A stretch of 64,000 nt of DNA, from positions 2,914,001 to 2,978,000 of the forward strand of contig NZ_CP030053.1 in the NCBI RefSeq assembly GCF_004114955.1, given 5' to 3'. A model generated the notes under the pieces. That model was not told the DNA's origin. It made no database searches and was given only the letters and a program-made list of their open reading frames with translations. The position numbers were made by a program, and so were the translations under genes. Of this stretch, positions 8,425-17,602 are shown piece by piece. Source of the DNA: Bradyrhizobium guangzhouense (GTDB lineage Bacteria > Pseudomonadota > Alphaproteobacteria > Rhizobiales > Xanthobacteraceae). Positions within the stretch are counted from its first letter, which is position 1, and each line of letters opens with the position of its first letter.

Positions 8425-8670
8425 ATGTCGAAATCAAACCTGTCGCGGGCGTCTGCTCTGGTCGTCCCGGCGCTATCGTTGATCGTCGCTGCAACTGCAA
8501 TCACATTCACCGCGGGCATGTTGGCTCTCGCTTCGCCGGCGCAGGCCCGGGAAATCCAGTGGTGCGCCAAGATACACGGACGAGGCACCAGCTGTATGTA
8601 CCATACTGAAGAGCAATGCCGCGCATCGATCAGCGGAAGGGGTGGCACTTGCGTCCGCAGGCGCACCTAG
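8425..8670 (+). CDS. DUF3551 family small secreted protein
   Basis: An 81-aa protein with a signal peptide (hydrophobic residues about 12-37, cleavage near SPAQA). The mature part has the DUF3551 layout: a W-C-A start (IQWCAKIHGRGTSCMYHT), EEQCRASISGRGGTCVRR, with four conserved cysteines that could form two disulfides. The start is supported by AAAGGAGACG. The family is very numerous in Bradyrhizobium and unstudied. Confidence 0.85.
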   Translation: MSKSNLSRASALVVPALSLIVAATAITFTAGMLALASPAQAREIQWCAKIHGRGTSCMYHTEEQCRASISGRGGTCVRRRT

Positions 8671-8852
8671 CGCGCAGAGTTTATCGCTGACCGATGACCG
8701 TTTGTCTTGAACGTGAATTTCAAGCCATCTGCAACGACTGCTGCGCGGCGAGAAATGGCCGCGCAGCGACGTGCGCCGTTCCGCGACCGCCTGGCAGGAT
8801 GGGCCCGAGAAAAAGACGATTACCGACGATGCGGCCGGTCGAGTCCACGGGT

Positions 8853-10631
8853 TCAATTCGCAGTGAACATCGCGGCGGCGAGCAACAGCGTCACGAGAAG
8901 TAGTGCGATGCCGGTCGTCGACCACTGACGAAGACCATCGTCGCCCGTCTCGACGAGGCCGCCAAAATCAAGACAGATGCGTCGGAGAGGACCCAAGCCC
9001 CTCGTCGGAGTCTTCCAGGTCGCCGAATGGGCGAGCCTGTGTGGCCAGGGACTGAACAGGATCGCCAGCGCCGTTCCTCCCATCGCAGGCAACATGAATT
9101 TGAACAGTGCGTCGAGGCCGAACGACCTCAACGCCGCGCCATGCGGAACAGGCAAATAGTGCTCCCAGGGCACCACACCGAGTGAGAGCGAACAGAGGGC
9201 GAGTGAAAGTGCAGCCAGATCGCGGCTGCGCGGCGCGTCACCGGCGAGGGCAATCGGCAGGTCCGAGGGTGCGAGTGCATGCGCCAGAACCAGCACCACA
9301 TAAGCGGCCGTGAACATTCCCCCGGCCTGGAGCACGATGACCCACCACCACTGTCCTGTGCTGGTTGCTTGCTCGAGCAATAAATCCTTGGCAAGGGATG
9401 CTCCGCTCGGCTGTACCCCCATCAGCGCGATGCCGCCCAATGCGAAGGCGAGGACGCTCAAGGGCAGCGCGCGCGCAACGCCGCCCAGCCCGATGATGCG
9501 ATCGTGGCCCAGGGCGCCGTAGATCGATCCGACGGCCAGAAACATCGATGCCTTCGCGGTGGCGTGGGAGATTGCCTGCAGCAACCCGCCCGCCAGGGCT
9601 TGGCCATGATCGAGCTGACCCGAGGTGTTGAGGGCGAGAGGGAATATCAGGAAGAGATAGCCGATTTGAGCCAGGGTCGAGTATGCGATCAGGAGTTTCA
9701 GGCGTTCCTGCCGCAAAGCGACAACGCTTCCGAACAATATCGCCGCGGCTCCGAGCGCAGCGAGCAATTGCGATGCGGCGAAGCCGGGCAGGGCGGGCAT
9801 GACGTCGAACCAGAGCCGCAGGAGGATGAAGAATGATCCCTTTACGACGAGACCGGACAGGATGGCGCTCGCGGCTGCGGGTGCGCCGGCATGGGCGGGT
9901 GGCAGCCAGAGGTGTAACGGAAACAGGGCGGTTTTGGCGAGGAGACCGGTTGTCATCAGGGCCACTGCAATGAGCGGCCCAGGTTCAGCGCTGACACGAC
10001 GTGACAGCAATACGATATCGAGCGTGCCATAACGGCCATAGAGGAGAGCCGTGCCCAGTAAATAGAGCACGGACCCCAGCAGTGCGAACAGCAGATAACG
10101 TAGCGCGGCTCGCAGTGTCTCCGGGCGGCCGTCCAGCGAGACGAGCGGCACGGCGGCGAATGTCAGCAATTCCAGGGCGACATAGAGCGTAAAGAGGTCT
10201 CCACCGACAAAGATTGTGTTCAGCGCCCCCCAGATCGCCAGCAGCAGGATCCAGAACGCGAATGGCGCGCGCGGTGCGGCCGTCGTGGGACGAAATTCGG
10301 TCATCGCAAACACGGAGACCGCAGAGATCACGACCGCGGTCGCTGCGAGCATCACTGCAGACAATCCATCGGCACGAAGTGCGACGCCCAACGGGGGCGT
10401 CCAGGCGCCCAGCAGGTAGACGAGAGGGCCCTTGCTCCGCGGCAAGACCAGGACCGTCGCCGCGACGATCGTCAGCATGGTCGGGATGATCGTGAATACG
10501 ACAAATCGGACCCAACGACCGCCGAGCACGAAGGCCAGCAAGACCCCTGCGACCGGAACGGCGATCGACAGCACCAGCAGGAATCCGCCTGGGGCCGTCA
10601 CCGCATCCGGCACTGGGGCGGGGGGCAGCAT
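8853..10631 (-). CDS. mnhD: Mrp-type Na+/H+ antiporter subunit D
   Basis: A 592-aa, about 14-helix protein of the NuoM/NuoN proton-translocating family. The central signature is present: GLLAKTALFPLHLWLPPAHAGAPAAASAILSGLVVKG carries the helix-7 lysine and the conserved LPPAHA, and LKLLIAYSTLAQIGYLFL follows. It is the only large antiporter-like subunit in this operon. Its ATG overlaps the mnhC stop (TGATG at 10629-10633). It should form the proton path of the membrane complex. The C-terminal extension after about residue 500 is longer than in typical MrpD and ends in an extra hydrophobic helix. Confidence 0.9.
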   Translation of the reverse strand: MLPPAPVPDAVTAPGGFLLVLSIAVPVAGVLLAFVLGGRWVRFVVFTIIPTMLTIVAATVLVLPRSKGPLVYLLGAWTPPLGVALRADGLSAVMLAATAVVISAVSVFAMTEFRPTTAAPRAPFAFWILLLAIWGALNTIFVGGDLFTLYVALELLTFAAVPLVSLDGRPETLRAALRYLLFALLGSVLYLLGTALLYGRYGTLDIVLLSRRVSAEPGPLIAVALMTTGLLAKTALFPLHLWLPPAHAGAPAAASAILSGLVVKGSFFILLRLWFDVMPALPGFAASQLLAALGAAAILFGSVVALRQERLKLLIAYSTLAQIGYLFLIFPLALNTSGQLDHGQALAGGLLQAISHATAKASMFLAVGSIYGALGHDRIIGLGGVARALPLSVLAFALGGIALMGVQPSGASLAKDLLLEQATSTGQWWWVIVLQAGGMFTAAYVVLVLAHALAPSDLPIALAGDAPRSRDLAALSLALCSLSLGVVPWEHYLPVPHGAALRSFGLDALFKFMLPAMGGTALAILFSPWPHRLAHSATWKTPTRGLGPLRRICLDFGGLVETGDDGLRQWSTTGIALLLVTLLLAAAMFTAN

Positions 10632-10969
10632 CAGTCACCGGGCGAATCTGGGTCGGCGCGCAACGGCGCGTCACTGAGCGTCGCAGTGCCAGCGGCCTTG
10701 AACAACCGCAGCAGCAGGGCAATTGCGAGAGCCGTGGCAGAAAATGCGACGACAACCCCGGTAATCACCAAAGCCTGGGGCACTGGATCATTGCCGAGAC
10801 CCGCTGCTGCACCGCGCCGTCCGACCACGCCGAACAGAAGGAACACGCCGCTGCCGACCAGATTGAAGGCGATGATCTTGCGAAGAGGCTGCGGATTCGT
10901 GATCAGGCCGTAGAGCCCAAGTCCGACCGCGGCAGCAGCGCAGAATCCGAATACCGTTGTGCCGCTCAT
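10631..10969 (-). CDS. mnhC: Mrp-type Na+/H+ antiporter subunit C (NuoK-like)
   Basis: A 112-aa protein with three helices related to NuoK/MrpC. Recognisable are ITNPQPLRKIIAFNLVGSGVFLLFGVVGRR and the closing DPVPQALVITGVVVAFSATALAIALLLRL, including the typical DPVPQALVLTAIVI-like stretch. The start overlaps the upstream fused subunit by ATGA and the stop overlaps mnhD, so translation is coupled. Confidence 0.9.
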   Translation of the reverse strand: MSGTTVFGFCAAAAVGLGLYGLITNPQPLRKIIAFNLVGSGVFLLFGVVGRRGAAAGLGNDPVPQALVITGVVVAFSATALAIALLLRLFKAAGTATLSDAPLRADPDSPGD

Positions 10970-11910
10970 GGCTTCCAACTCCGCTCCGGCGCGCCGGCGA
11001 GAAGCAGGCCGAGGGTTGCGGCGATCGTCAGGACCATTGCGACCTCGATCCCGAGTATCAATGGCTTGGCGAGCGCCGGCGGATAGGAAAGAAACGCAGC
11101 TCCGGACAGGAGGCCGACGAGGCCGACGAGCAGAAACAGGCAGGGCCCGGCGACGAGGATGAACCGCAGCCATCGACGGCCTGTGGGTGGTGTATCCGCC
11201 AACCCGGCCATGATGGTCAGCAGCCACATGGACGCGAGAATGGCGCCGCCTTGAAATGCTCCGCCGGGATGGTCGGCGCCGGTCCAGAGGATATAAATCC
11301 CGACGACGATGCCAACCGGCGGCAACAGCCGTGCAAGAAAGGCGAGAACGCCATTTGGATCGGTCTCGTGGCGCGGTCCCGGACGGCCGTCCCAGGCGCT
11401 GTCGGGTGCAAGCGACCAAACCCCGACGATTGCCAGCAACAGGACGACCTTCTCGAGCATCGTATCCATTGCGCGAAACGCCATGAGCACGTTAGTGACG
11501 GAGTTCGACAGACCCGTTGCCCAGGCATTTGCAACAGCAGCCGGAGCAAGCGTCGGAGCCGCATCGGGTAGCAGCACGACCGCGCCGGCCAGCGCCGCGG
11601 CAATCAGCGCCGACAGTGCTGCCGCGCTCGCCCGCATCACCTCACCCGGCGTTTCCGACGCCATCAGGTCGGCATCGCGCAATCGCGCGGCCGCGCCCAA
11701 CAGCAACACGCCGCCAAGCCCCCCGCCGATTGCGGCCTCGGTCAGCGCGACGTCGACAGCGTCGAGGCGCACCCAGATGAGAGCCACCAGCAGTCCGTAA
11801 GCAACGAAGCCGACCGTCGCCGAAAAGGTCTCGCGCACGACGATTGTCCAGACGCCGAGGCCCAGCAAAACCGCGGCGAGCACTATCTCGAAGATCGTCG
11901 CGATGCTCAT
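10966..11910 (-). CDS. mnhB: Fused MbhD-MbhE (DUF4040) and MrpB subunit
   Basis: A 314-aa membrane protein joining three small-subunit modules. Residues about 5-75 are MbhD/DUF4040-like (GFVAYGLLVALIWVRLDAVDVALTEAAIGGG). Residues about 130-170 look like MbhE (NSVTNVLMAFRAMDTMLEKVVLLLAIVGV). Residues about 190-310 are MrpB-like (LLPPVGIVVGIYILWTGADHPGGAFQGGAI). In classical Mrp systems the D/E-like modules form the C-terminal end of MrpA; here they sit on MrpB and there is no NuoL-like MrpA. The start at 11910 overlaps mnhG by 4 bp. Confidence 0.88.
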   Translation of the reverse strand: MSIATIFEIVLAAVLLGLGVWTIVVRETFSATVGFVAYGLLVALIWVRLDAVDVALTEAAIGGGLGGVLLLGAAARLRDADLMASETPGEVMRASAAALSALIAAALAGAVVLLPDAAPTLAPAAVANAWATGLSNSVTNVLMAFRAMDTMLEKVVLLLAIVGVWSLAPDSAWDGRPGPRHETDPNGVLAFLARLLPPVGIVVGIYILWTGADHPGGAFQGGAILASMWLLTIMAGLADTPPTGRRWLRFILVAGPCLFLLVGLVGLLSGAAFLSYPPALAKPLILGIEVAMVLTIAATLGLLLAGAPERSWKP

Positions 11911-12200
11911 CTGATCGATTTGCCATGGCGCGCAGCACGCGCAATCAGTTGCGAGACCGTCGCCCCCGCGAGCAGGCCGAGCAGCCAGATACTGATCAAC
12001 TTCAGCCCGTCGCGAAGCCCTCCTGCTTGCGGGAGCAATCCAAGCACGACGAGACCGAGGCCGAGATTGTCCGCCTTGGTGAGCGCGTGCAGGCGCGTCA
12101 GGGTATCGGGAAAGCGAAGGAGGCCGACGGTGCCGGCCAAAAAGAACAACGCGCCTGCCGACACTGCCGCAATCGTTGTCATGTCGCGCACGAGGCTCAT
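11907..12200 (-). CDS. mnhG: Mrp-type Na+/H+ antiporter subunit G
   Basis: A 97-aa, three-helix protein with the MrpG signature GTVGLLRFPDTLTRLHALTKADNLGLGLVVLGL. It overlaps mnhF (12197) and the fused B subunit (11910) by 4 bp each. It belongs to the small membrane scaffold of the antiporter complex. Confidence 0.9.
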   Translation of the reverse strand: MSLVRDMTTIAAVSAGALFFLAGTVGLLRFPDTLTRLHALTKADNLGLGLVVLGLLPQAGGLRDGLKLISIWLLGLLAGATVSQLIARAARHGKSIR

Positions 12201-12493
12201 TCGCCCTCCATTGACGAGGTCTCGTCGGTTTCCGTTTCGAACCGAGGAAGCCCCTTCTTGACGAACGCAATAGAGGCGAAGGTGGCCAGAAGCGCCAAAG
12301 TCAGCGCGACGTCGATTGCCGCCGGTACGTCCGCTACGGTGCCGAGCAGCAGCAACGCCGCAATTCCTCCGGTCCCGATCAGCTGCGTCGCCATCATGCG
12401 GTCGGCGTCCCCGGGACCGCGCAGGATCGACACCAGCCCAAGCGCCAGCATGGCCAGGACGAAGCCGACCGCGGCTGTCAGAAACTCAGTCAT
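12197..12493 (-). CDS. mnhF: Mrp-type Na+/H+ antiporter subunit F
   Basis: A 98-aa protein with three helices and the MrpF motif RGPGDADRMMATQLIGTGGIAALLLLG followed by AAIDVALTLALLATFASIAFVKKG. The start at 12493 lies 8 bp inside the end of mnhE, again indicating coupled translation. Confidence 0.9.
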   Translation of the reverse strand: MTEFLTAAVGFVLAMLALGLVSILRGPGDADRMMATQLIGTGGIAALLLLGTVADVPAAIDVALTLALLATFASIAFVKKGLPRFETETDETSSMEGE

Positions 12494-13007
12494 TGTAAAG
12501 CGCGCGAACCAACGCAATCTCCTCTGCAGCGAGGTCCTCGACCACGGGCTGTTCGACGTCGAGGCAGTGATAGAGGATCTGCGTGGTGTCTTCTCCGGCC
12601 GGCACGCTGCCTGGCAGCAGGCTGGTGAGCGTCGTGAACACGTTACGACGCGGGCCGCGCGGCAACCCGGTCGGATACGCGATAAATCCTGGGTGCAGCG
12701 GCAGCCGCGGATCGAGTGCACGCCTCGCGACATCGGCTCCCGCAACGACGGAGTGGTACAGGAAGAGCAACGTCAATCGAAAGATGGCGCGAGGCGAGGG
12801 CCGCGCGGTGCCAGGCTCCAGCAAATGCAGACTTGTCCAGGTTGCTGCGGCGATGGCGATGATCGCAGCCGGAATGTCATTGGGAGAGGCGCCGGCGAGC
12901 ACGAGCCAGAGGCAAAGAAACCATGCCGCGCGGGAAGTCGCGCTCCGCCACGGAACTCCGGCTGTGACGTGCGCGCGCACATCTCGTCTCCCTGAGGATC
13001 CTGCCAT
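12486..13007 (-). CDS. mnhE: Mrp-type Na+/H+ antiporter subunit E
   Basis: A 173-aa protein, first gene of the six-gene operon. It has an N-terminal hydrophobic pair (AAWFLCLWLVLAGASPNDIPAAIIAIAAATW) and the MrpE C-terminal half (GFIAYPTGLPRGPRRNVFTTLTSLLPGSVPAG, then ILYHCLDVEQPVVEDLAAEE). The ATG at 13007 is chosen over a TTG three codons upstream. No strong SD is visible, so the start is the least certain in the operon. Confidence 0.85.
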   Translation of the reverse strand: MAGSSGRRDVRAHVTAGVPWRSATSRAAWFLCLWLVLAGASPNDIPAAIIAIAAATWTSLHLLEPGTARPSPRAIFRLTLLFLYHSVVAGADVARRALDPRLPLHPGFIAYPTGLPRGPRRNVFTTLTSLLPGSVPAGEDTTQILYHCLDVEQPVVEDLAAEEIALVRALYND

Positions 13008-13295
13008 TGAGTGCAAAACGGTGCGCTTCTGATCGGACCGGCGATATTGGGTGATTGCCTGATCGGGGGCCGGGAATTCCCTAGAGCCTCGCCGGCATGT
13101 CGTTCACGACTGGACCGGCCGCTGGCCCGCGTCCGGGCTCCGCGGCAACCGCGATTGCATCCGGCCACACCGGGTAGATTTACCGATGGGTATGGCCGAT
13201 CCCTTGGGCAAAGATGCCGGTTGGCGATACCGCGAAATCGCGATCTCGGGAAAGGCTGACCGGCAACACGTCCGGATCTTGAAGGGCTCATCGCC

Positions 13296-14399
13296 ATGCG
13301 CGGCCGCCGAACGACACCGTCGCAAGTCTTTGCATTGACGCTGATGGTCGCTGCATCCGCGTTGATCCTGGCGGCGTGCGGACGCGAGCCGGAAACGAAG
13401 CAACCACAGCCGCGACCGGTCCGGACCACGACGATCGAAAAGCGCGAGAGCCTGGTGCCGCTGACCTTCACGGGTCGGATCGAGGCCGAGGACGAGGTGA
13501 GCGTCGCCTTCCGGATCGCGGGACGCTTGCTTGCGAACGACGCCAAGGTTGGCGAGAGGGTTGAGGCCGGGCAGCTGCTGGCCCAGCTGGAGTCTCAGAA
13601 CGAGCTGAGCAATTTGCGGCAGGCGCAGGCGGCTCTTTCCGCAGCCCAAGGCCAATTGACGCAGGCGCGCAACCACTACGAGCGTCAGGAGACCCTGTTG
13701 GGGCAGGGGTGGACCACGCGCGCCAATTTCGAGGCGGCGACGCAAGCAAGACAGACCGCACAGTCGCAGGTCGAGGCGGCGGAAGCGCAAGTCAGCTCTG
13801 CACATGATCTCGTCAGTTTCACCGAGCTGCGCGCCGACGCGCCGGGCAAGATCACCGCGACGGGGCCGGCTGCCGGCGAGGTCGTTCAGGCCGGGCAAAT
13901 GATCGCCAAGATTGCAAGACAGGACGGTCGCGACGCGGTCTTCGACGTTGGTGCCCAAATGGTCAGAGCGGCACCGGCCGATGTCGAGGTCGCCGTCAGC
14001 CTGACGGATGATCCGAAAGTCACGGCGCGAGGCCGCATCCGGCAGATCGCAGCGCAAGCCGACCCTGTGACCCGCACGTTCGAGGTCAAGGTCGGCCTGA
14101 CGGATCCGCCGGCCGCGATGCGTCTCGGTGCGACCGTGAATGGACGCGTCGAAAGCAGTTCCGGGCCGGTGATCGACATACCGGCAAGCGCATTGACGCG
14201 GATCAATCAGCAGCCGGCCGTCTGGATCGTCGATCGCGCGACGAGCCTCGTCTCGGCACGCAATGTCGATATCCTGCGCTTCGACCAGGCACAGGTCATC
14301 GTCTCGCAGGGATTGGATGCCGGAGAGATCGTCGTCACCGCCGGTGTTCAGGCGCTTCATCCGGGCCAGAAGGTGCGCGTGCTCGGGTCAGGGCCATGA
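13296..14399 (+). CDS. RND efflux periplasmic adaptor lipoprotein (HlyD/AcrA family)
   Basis: A 367-aa membrane-fusion protein. It has a lipoprotein signal with lipobox ILAAC (Cys near residue 28). Domain order: lipoyl half (LTFTGRIEAEDEVSVAFRIAGRL), an alpha-hairpin coiled coil (about residues 105-165: LRQAQAALSAAQGQLTQARNHYERQE), the second lipoyl half (RADAPGKITATGPAAGEVVQAGQMIAKIA), then a beta-barrel and membrane-proximal domain. It would link the inner-membrane pump to an outer-membrane TolC-like channel, which is not encoded here. The stop overlaps the pump gene by ATGA. Confidence 0.92.
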   Translation: MRGRRTTPSQVFALTLMVAASALILAACGREPETKQPQPRPVRTTTIEKRESLVPLTFTGRIEAEDEVSVAFRIAGRLLANDAKVGERVEAGQLLAQLESQNELSNLRQAQAALSAAQGQLTQARNHYERQETLLGQGWTTRANFEAATQARQTAQSQVEAAEAQVSSAHDLVSFTELRADAPGKITATGPAAGEVVQAGQMIAKIARQDGRDAVFDVGAQMVRAAPADVEVAVSLTDDPKVTARGRIRQIAAQADPVTRTFEVKVGLTDPPAAMRLGATVNGRVESSSGPVIDIPASALTRINQQPAVWIVDRATSLVSARNVDILRFDQAQVIVSQGLDAGEIVVTAGVQALHPGQKVRVLGSGP

Positions 14400-17300
14400 C
14401 CGGACTCAATCTCTCCGAATGGGCGCTCAAGCATCGCTCGCTCGTCGTCTATGTCATGATGGTTGCCGTGTTCACCGGTTGCCTGGCGTATTTCCGGCTT
14501 GGCCGGAACGAGGATCCCTCCTTCATCATCAAGACCATGGTGGTTCAGACGGCCTGGCCGGGGGCAACGGCCGAAGAGACGATGAAGCAGGTGACGGAAC
14601 GACTCGAGCGCCAATTGCAGGAAACGCCTCATCTCGACTTTCTGCGCAGCTTCACCCAGGCAGGTCTCGTCACGATCTTCGTCAACCTGAAGGGAAGTGC
14701 GAACGCCAGGCAGGTCTCCGATACCTGGTATGAGGTCAGGAAGAGCGTCGGCGACATGCGCCACACGCTGCCCGCGGGGGTTATCGGTCCGGGCTTCGAT
14801 GACGATTTCGGCGATACGTTCGGCATCGTCTACGGCTTTACCAGCGACGGCTTCACCCAGCGGGAGTTGCGGGACTATGTCGAGGATATCCGTTCCCAAT
14901 TGCTCCAGGTCCCGGACGTAGCGAAGATCGAGCTGCTGGGCGCACAGGACGAGGTGATCTTCGTCGAATTCTCCAAGCAGGAGCTTGCGACTTTGGGCAT
15001 CGACCGGTCGGCTCTGCTTGCCGCGCTGCAGGCGCAAAATATCGTCCGGCCGGCGGGCACGATCCAGACGGGCCAGGAAACCATCTCAATCCGGGTGTCA
15101 GGCAGCTTTCAATCGGAGCAGGACATCGCCAGCGTCAATTTTGTTGCGGGCGGTCGCACGATCCGCCTCAGCGACATCGCGCAGGTGCGGCGCGGCTACG
15201 CGGATCCGCCGCAACCGATGTTCCGGGTCAACGGCCAGCCGGCGATCGGGCTCGCAATCGCAATGCGCGATGGCGGCGACATCCTAGCACTCGGCCGGAA
15301 CATCAAGAACGCGATGGCGCGGATCACCGCCGACCTCCCGATCGGAATCGAGCCTGTTCTCGTCGCCGACCAGGCCGTTGTGGTCGATAGCGCGATCCGC
15401 GAATTCATGACGTCGTTGTTGCAGGCGATCGCCATCATCATGGTCGTGAGCTTCATCAGCCTCGGAATCCGTCCCGGGCTTATCATCGCGCTGGCCATTC
15501 CGCTGACGCTGGCCATCGTATTCCCGATCATGGAGATCGCCCGCATCGACATGCAGCGGATATCGCTGGGAGCGTTGATCATCGCGCTCGCACTGCTGGT
15601 CGACGATGCGATGACGACCACGGATGCGACCCTCAATCGGCTGGCACAGGGCGCCAGCAAGGTCGAGGCTGCGACGTTCGCATATCGCAGCCATGCCTTC
15701 GCCATGCTGGCGGGAACGCTGGTGACGATCGCCGGCTTCATTCCGGTCGGTTTCGCCGCGAGCTCGGCCGGCGAATATACGTTCTCGCTGTTTGCGGTGG
15801 TCGCGATCGCGCTCTTGGTGTCGTGGTTCGTCGCCGTGATCTTCACGCCGCTGCTCGGCGTCGTCATTCTCGTGCCGCCGAAGCAGGAGAACTCCTCCAA
15901 GCCCGGCAGGATATTCCGCTTCTATCGCAATCTTCTCACGCTCGCGATGCGCGCCAGGTGGTTGACGATCGCGATCTCGCTGGCGCTCTTCGTCGCGTCC
16001 ATTCTTGCCTTTCCGTTGATTCCGCAGCAGTTCTTTCCGGCATCCGATCGGCCCGAATTGCTCGTGGATCTCAGCCTGCCGCAGAATGCGTCGATCTTTG
16101 CCAGCGAGGCCGCAGCGAAGCGGCTGGACGCGGCGTTGGCCGCTGATCCGGATGTCGGCCACTGGAGCACCAATGTGGGGCGCGGTGCAATCCGCTTCTA
16201 CCTTCCGCTCAATGCGGAGCTTCCGAACAGCTTCTTCACGCAGGCCGTCGTCGTGGCGAAGGACGTTGCAGCGCGCGAGCGCCTGCAGGCGAAGCTGGAG
16301 CGTCTTCTCGCGGAGGAGTTTCCGAGTGCCGTGTCGTCGGTCGCGCCGCTCGGCCTCGGCCCTCCGGTCGGATGGCCGCTGCAATATCGGGTTAGCGGGC
16401 CCGATGTGGAACGCGTCCGTGAGACCGCGCTCAAAGTCGGGCAGATCATTGCCTCCGATCCCAGGACCAAAGGCGTCAATTTCGACTGGATGGAGCCGCA
16501 GCGACAGCTGAACATTCGCGTCGATCAGGATGAGGCACGTCGTCTCGGGCTGAGCTCGCAGGCGATCTCGAGCGTGTTGAACACCGTGATATCAGGCGCG
16601 ACCGTGACCCAGGTCCGCGACGACATCTACCTGGTCGACGTGGTGGCCCGGGCCGTCGATGAACAGCGCATCTCGCTCACCAACCTGCGGACGCTTCAGG
16701 TGCCGCTGCCCGGCGGAAGGACGGTGCCGCTCGGCCAGCTTGCGACGTTCGGATACCAGCAGGAATATCCCCTGATCTGGCGACGCGACCGGGTCCCGAC
16801 CCTGACGGTGCGCGCCGACATTAGCGGTGGAGTACTGCCGGATACGGTGGTCGACGCCCTCTCGCCCGCCATCGACAGGCTGAGGGCGACGCTTCCTGCC
16901 TCCGACGGCGTGGCCGTCGGGGGGACGGTGGAAGAGAGCCAAAAATCGCGAGCGTCGGTCCTCGCGGTGGTGCCCATGATGCTGTTCGTCATGTTCACGA
17001 TTCTGATGGTCCAGCTGCAGAGCTTTTCACGGCTATTCATGGTGGTCAGCGTGGCGCCACTCGGGATGATCGGCGTCGTTGCCGCGCTGCTGCTCTCGGG
17101 CAGGCCGATGGGCTTCGTCACCATTCTCGGCGTTCTCGCCCTGCTCGGTATGATCAGCAAGAACGCGGTGATCCTGATCAGCCAGATCGATGCGGAGCGC
17201 GCGCAGGGCAAGAGCCCCTGGGAGGCCGCGGTGGATGCCAGCAGTTCGCGGTTCCGCCCCATCATGCTGACAGCGGTGTCGACCGTTCTCGGCATGATCC

Positions 17301-17458
17301 CGATTGCTCCGACCGTGTTCTGGGGGCCGATGGCCGTCGCCATTATGGGCGGCCTGCTGGTTGCGACGTTGCTGACGCTGGTCTTCCTCCCGACACTGTA
17401 TGTGACCTGGTTTGGCGAGAAGGGGCGAGCCGGGGCTTCCGCTGCTTCGCCGTCTTGA
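14396..17458 (+). CDS. RND efflux pump permease (AcrB/MMPL-type)
   Basis: A 1020-aa permease of usual RND length: 12 helices with two large periplasmic loops (about residues 40-330 and 560-850). The proton-relay helix 4 keeps the DD pair (ALALLVDDAMTTTDATLNRL), and the helix-10 Lys region is present (LGMISKNAVILISQID). Several features (NEDPSFIIKTMVVQTAWPGATAEE, VTERLERQLQETPHLDFLRS) fit the subgroup often paired with short adaptors in alphaproteobacteria. Substrates are unknown. It forms a two-gene operon with the adaptor. Confidence 0.92.
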   Translation: MTGLNLSEWALKHRSLVVYVMMVAVFTGCLAYFRLGRNEDPSFIIKTMVVQTAWPGATAEETMKQVTERLERQLQETPHLDFLRSFTQAGLVTIFVNLKGSANARQVSDTWYEVRKSVGDMRHTLPAGVIGPGFDDDFGDTFGIVYGFTSDGFTQRELRDYVEDIRSQLLQVPDVAKIELLGAQDEVIFVEFSKQELATLGIDRSALLAALQAQNIVRPAGTIQTGQETISIRVSGSFQSEQDIASVNFVAGGRTIRLSDIAQVRRGYADPPQPMFRVNGQPAIGLAIAMRDGGDILALGRNIKNAMARITADLPIGIEPVLVADQAVVVDSAIREFMTSLLQAIAIIMVVSFISLGIRPGLIIALAIPLTLAIVFPIMEIARIDMQRISLGALIIALALLVDDAMTTTDATLNRLAQGASKVEAATFAYRSHAFAMLAGTLVTIAGFIPVGFAASSAGEYTFSLFAVVAIALLVSWFVAVIFTPLLGVVILVPPKQENSSKPGRIFRFYRNLLTLAMRARWLTIAISLALFVASILAFPLIPQQFFPASDRPELLVDLSLPQNASIFASEAAAKRLDAALAADPDVGHWSTNVGRGAIRFYLPLNAELPNSFFTQAVVVAKDVAARERLQAKLERLLAEEFPSAVSSVAPLGLGPPVGWPLQYRVSGPDVERVRETALKVGQIIASDPRTKGVNFDWMEPQRQLNIRVDQDEARRLGLSSQAISSVLNTVISGATVTQVRDDIYLVDVVARAVDEQRISLTNLRTLQVPLPGGRTVPLGQLATFGYQQEYPLIWRRDRVPTLTVRADISGGVLPDTVVDALSPAIDRLRATLPASDGVAVGGTVEESQKSRASVLAVVPMMLFVMFTILMVQLQSFSRLFMVVSVAPLGMIGVVAALLLSGRPMGFVTILGVLALLGMISKNAVILISQIDAERAQGKSPWEAAVDASSSRFRPIMLTAVSTVLGMIPIAPTVFWGPMAVAIMGGLLVATLLTLVFLPTLYVTWFGEKGRAGASAASPS

Positions 17459-17602
17459 GCTGCTGTTTCCCGGTGAGGGAAATCCCGGGCCTCGACTAGG
17501 TGATCACCCGATATTCCAAGCTCCGCCCGAGGCGCATGGTGCAACGACCGGGCAAATCTATCGGCCAGGATGTTGCGCACCTGCGTGTCACGAGGTCTTC
17601 CC

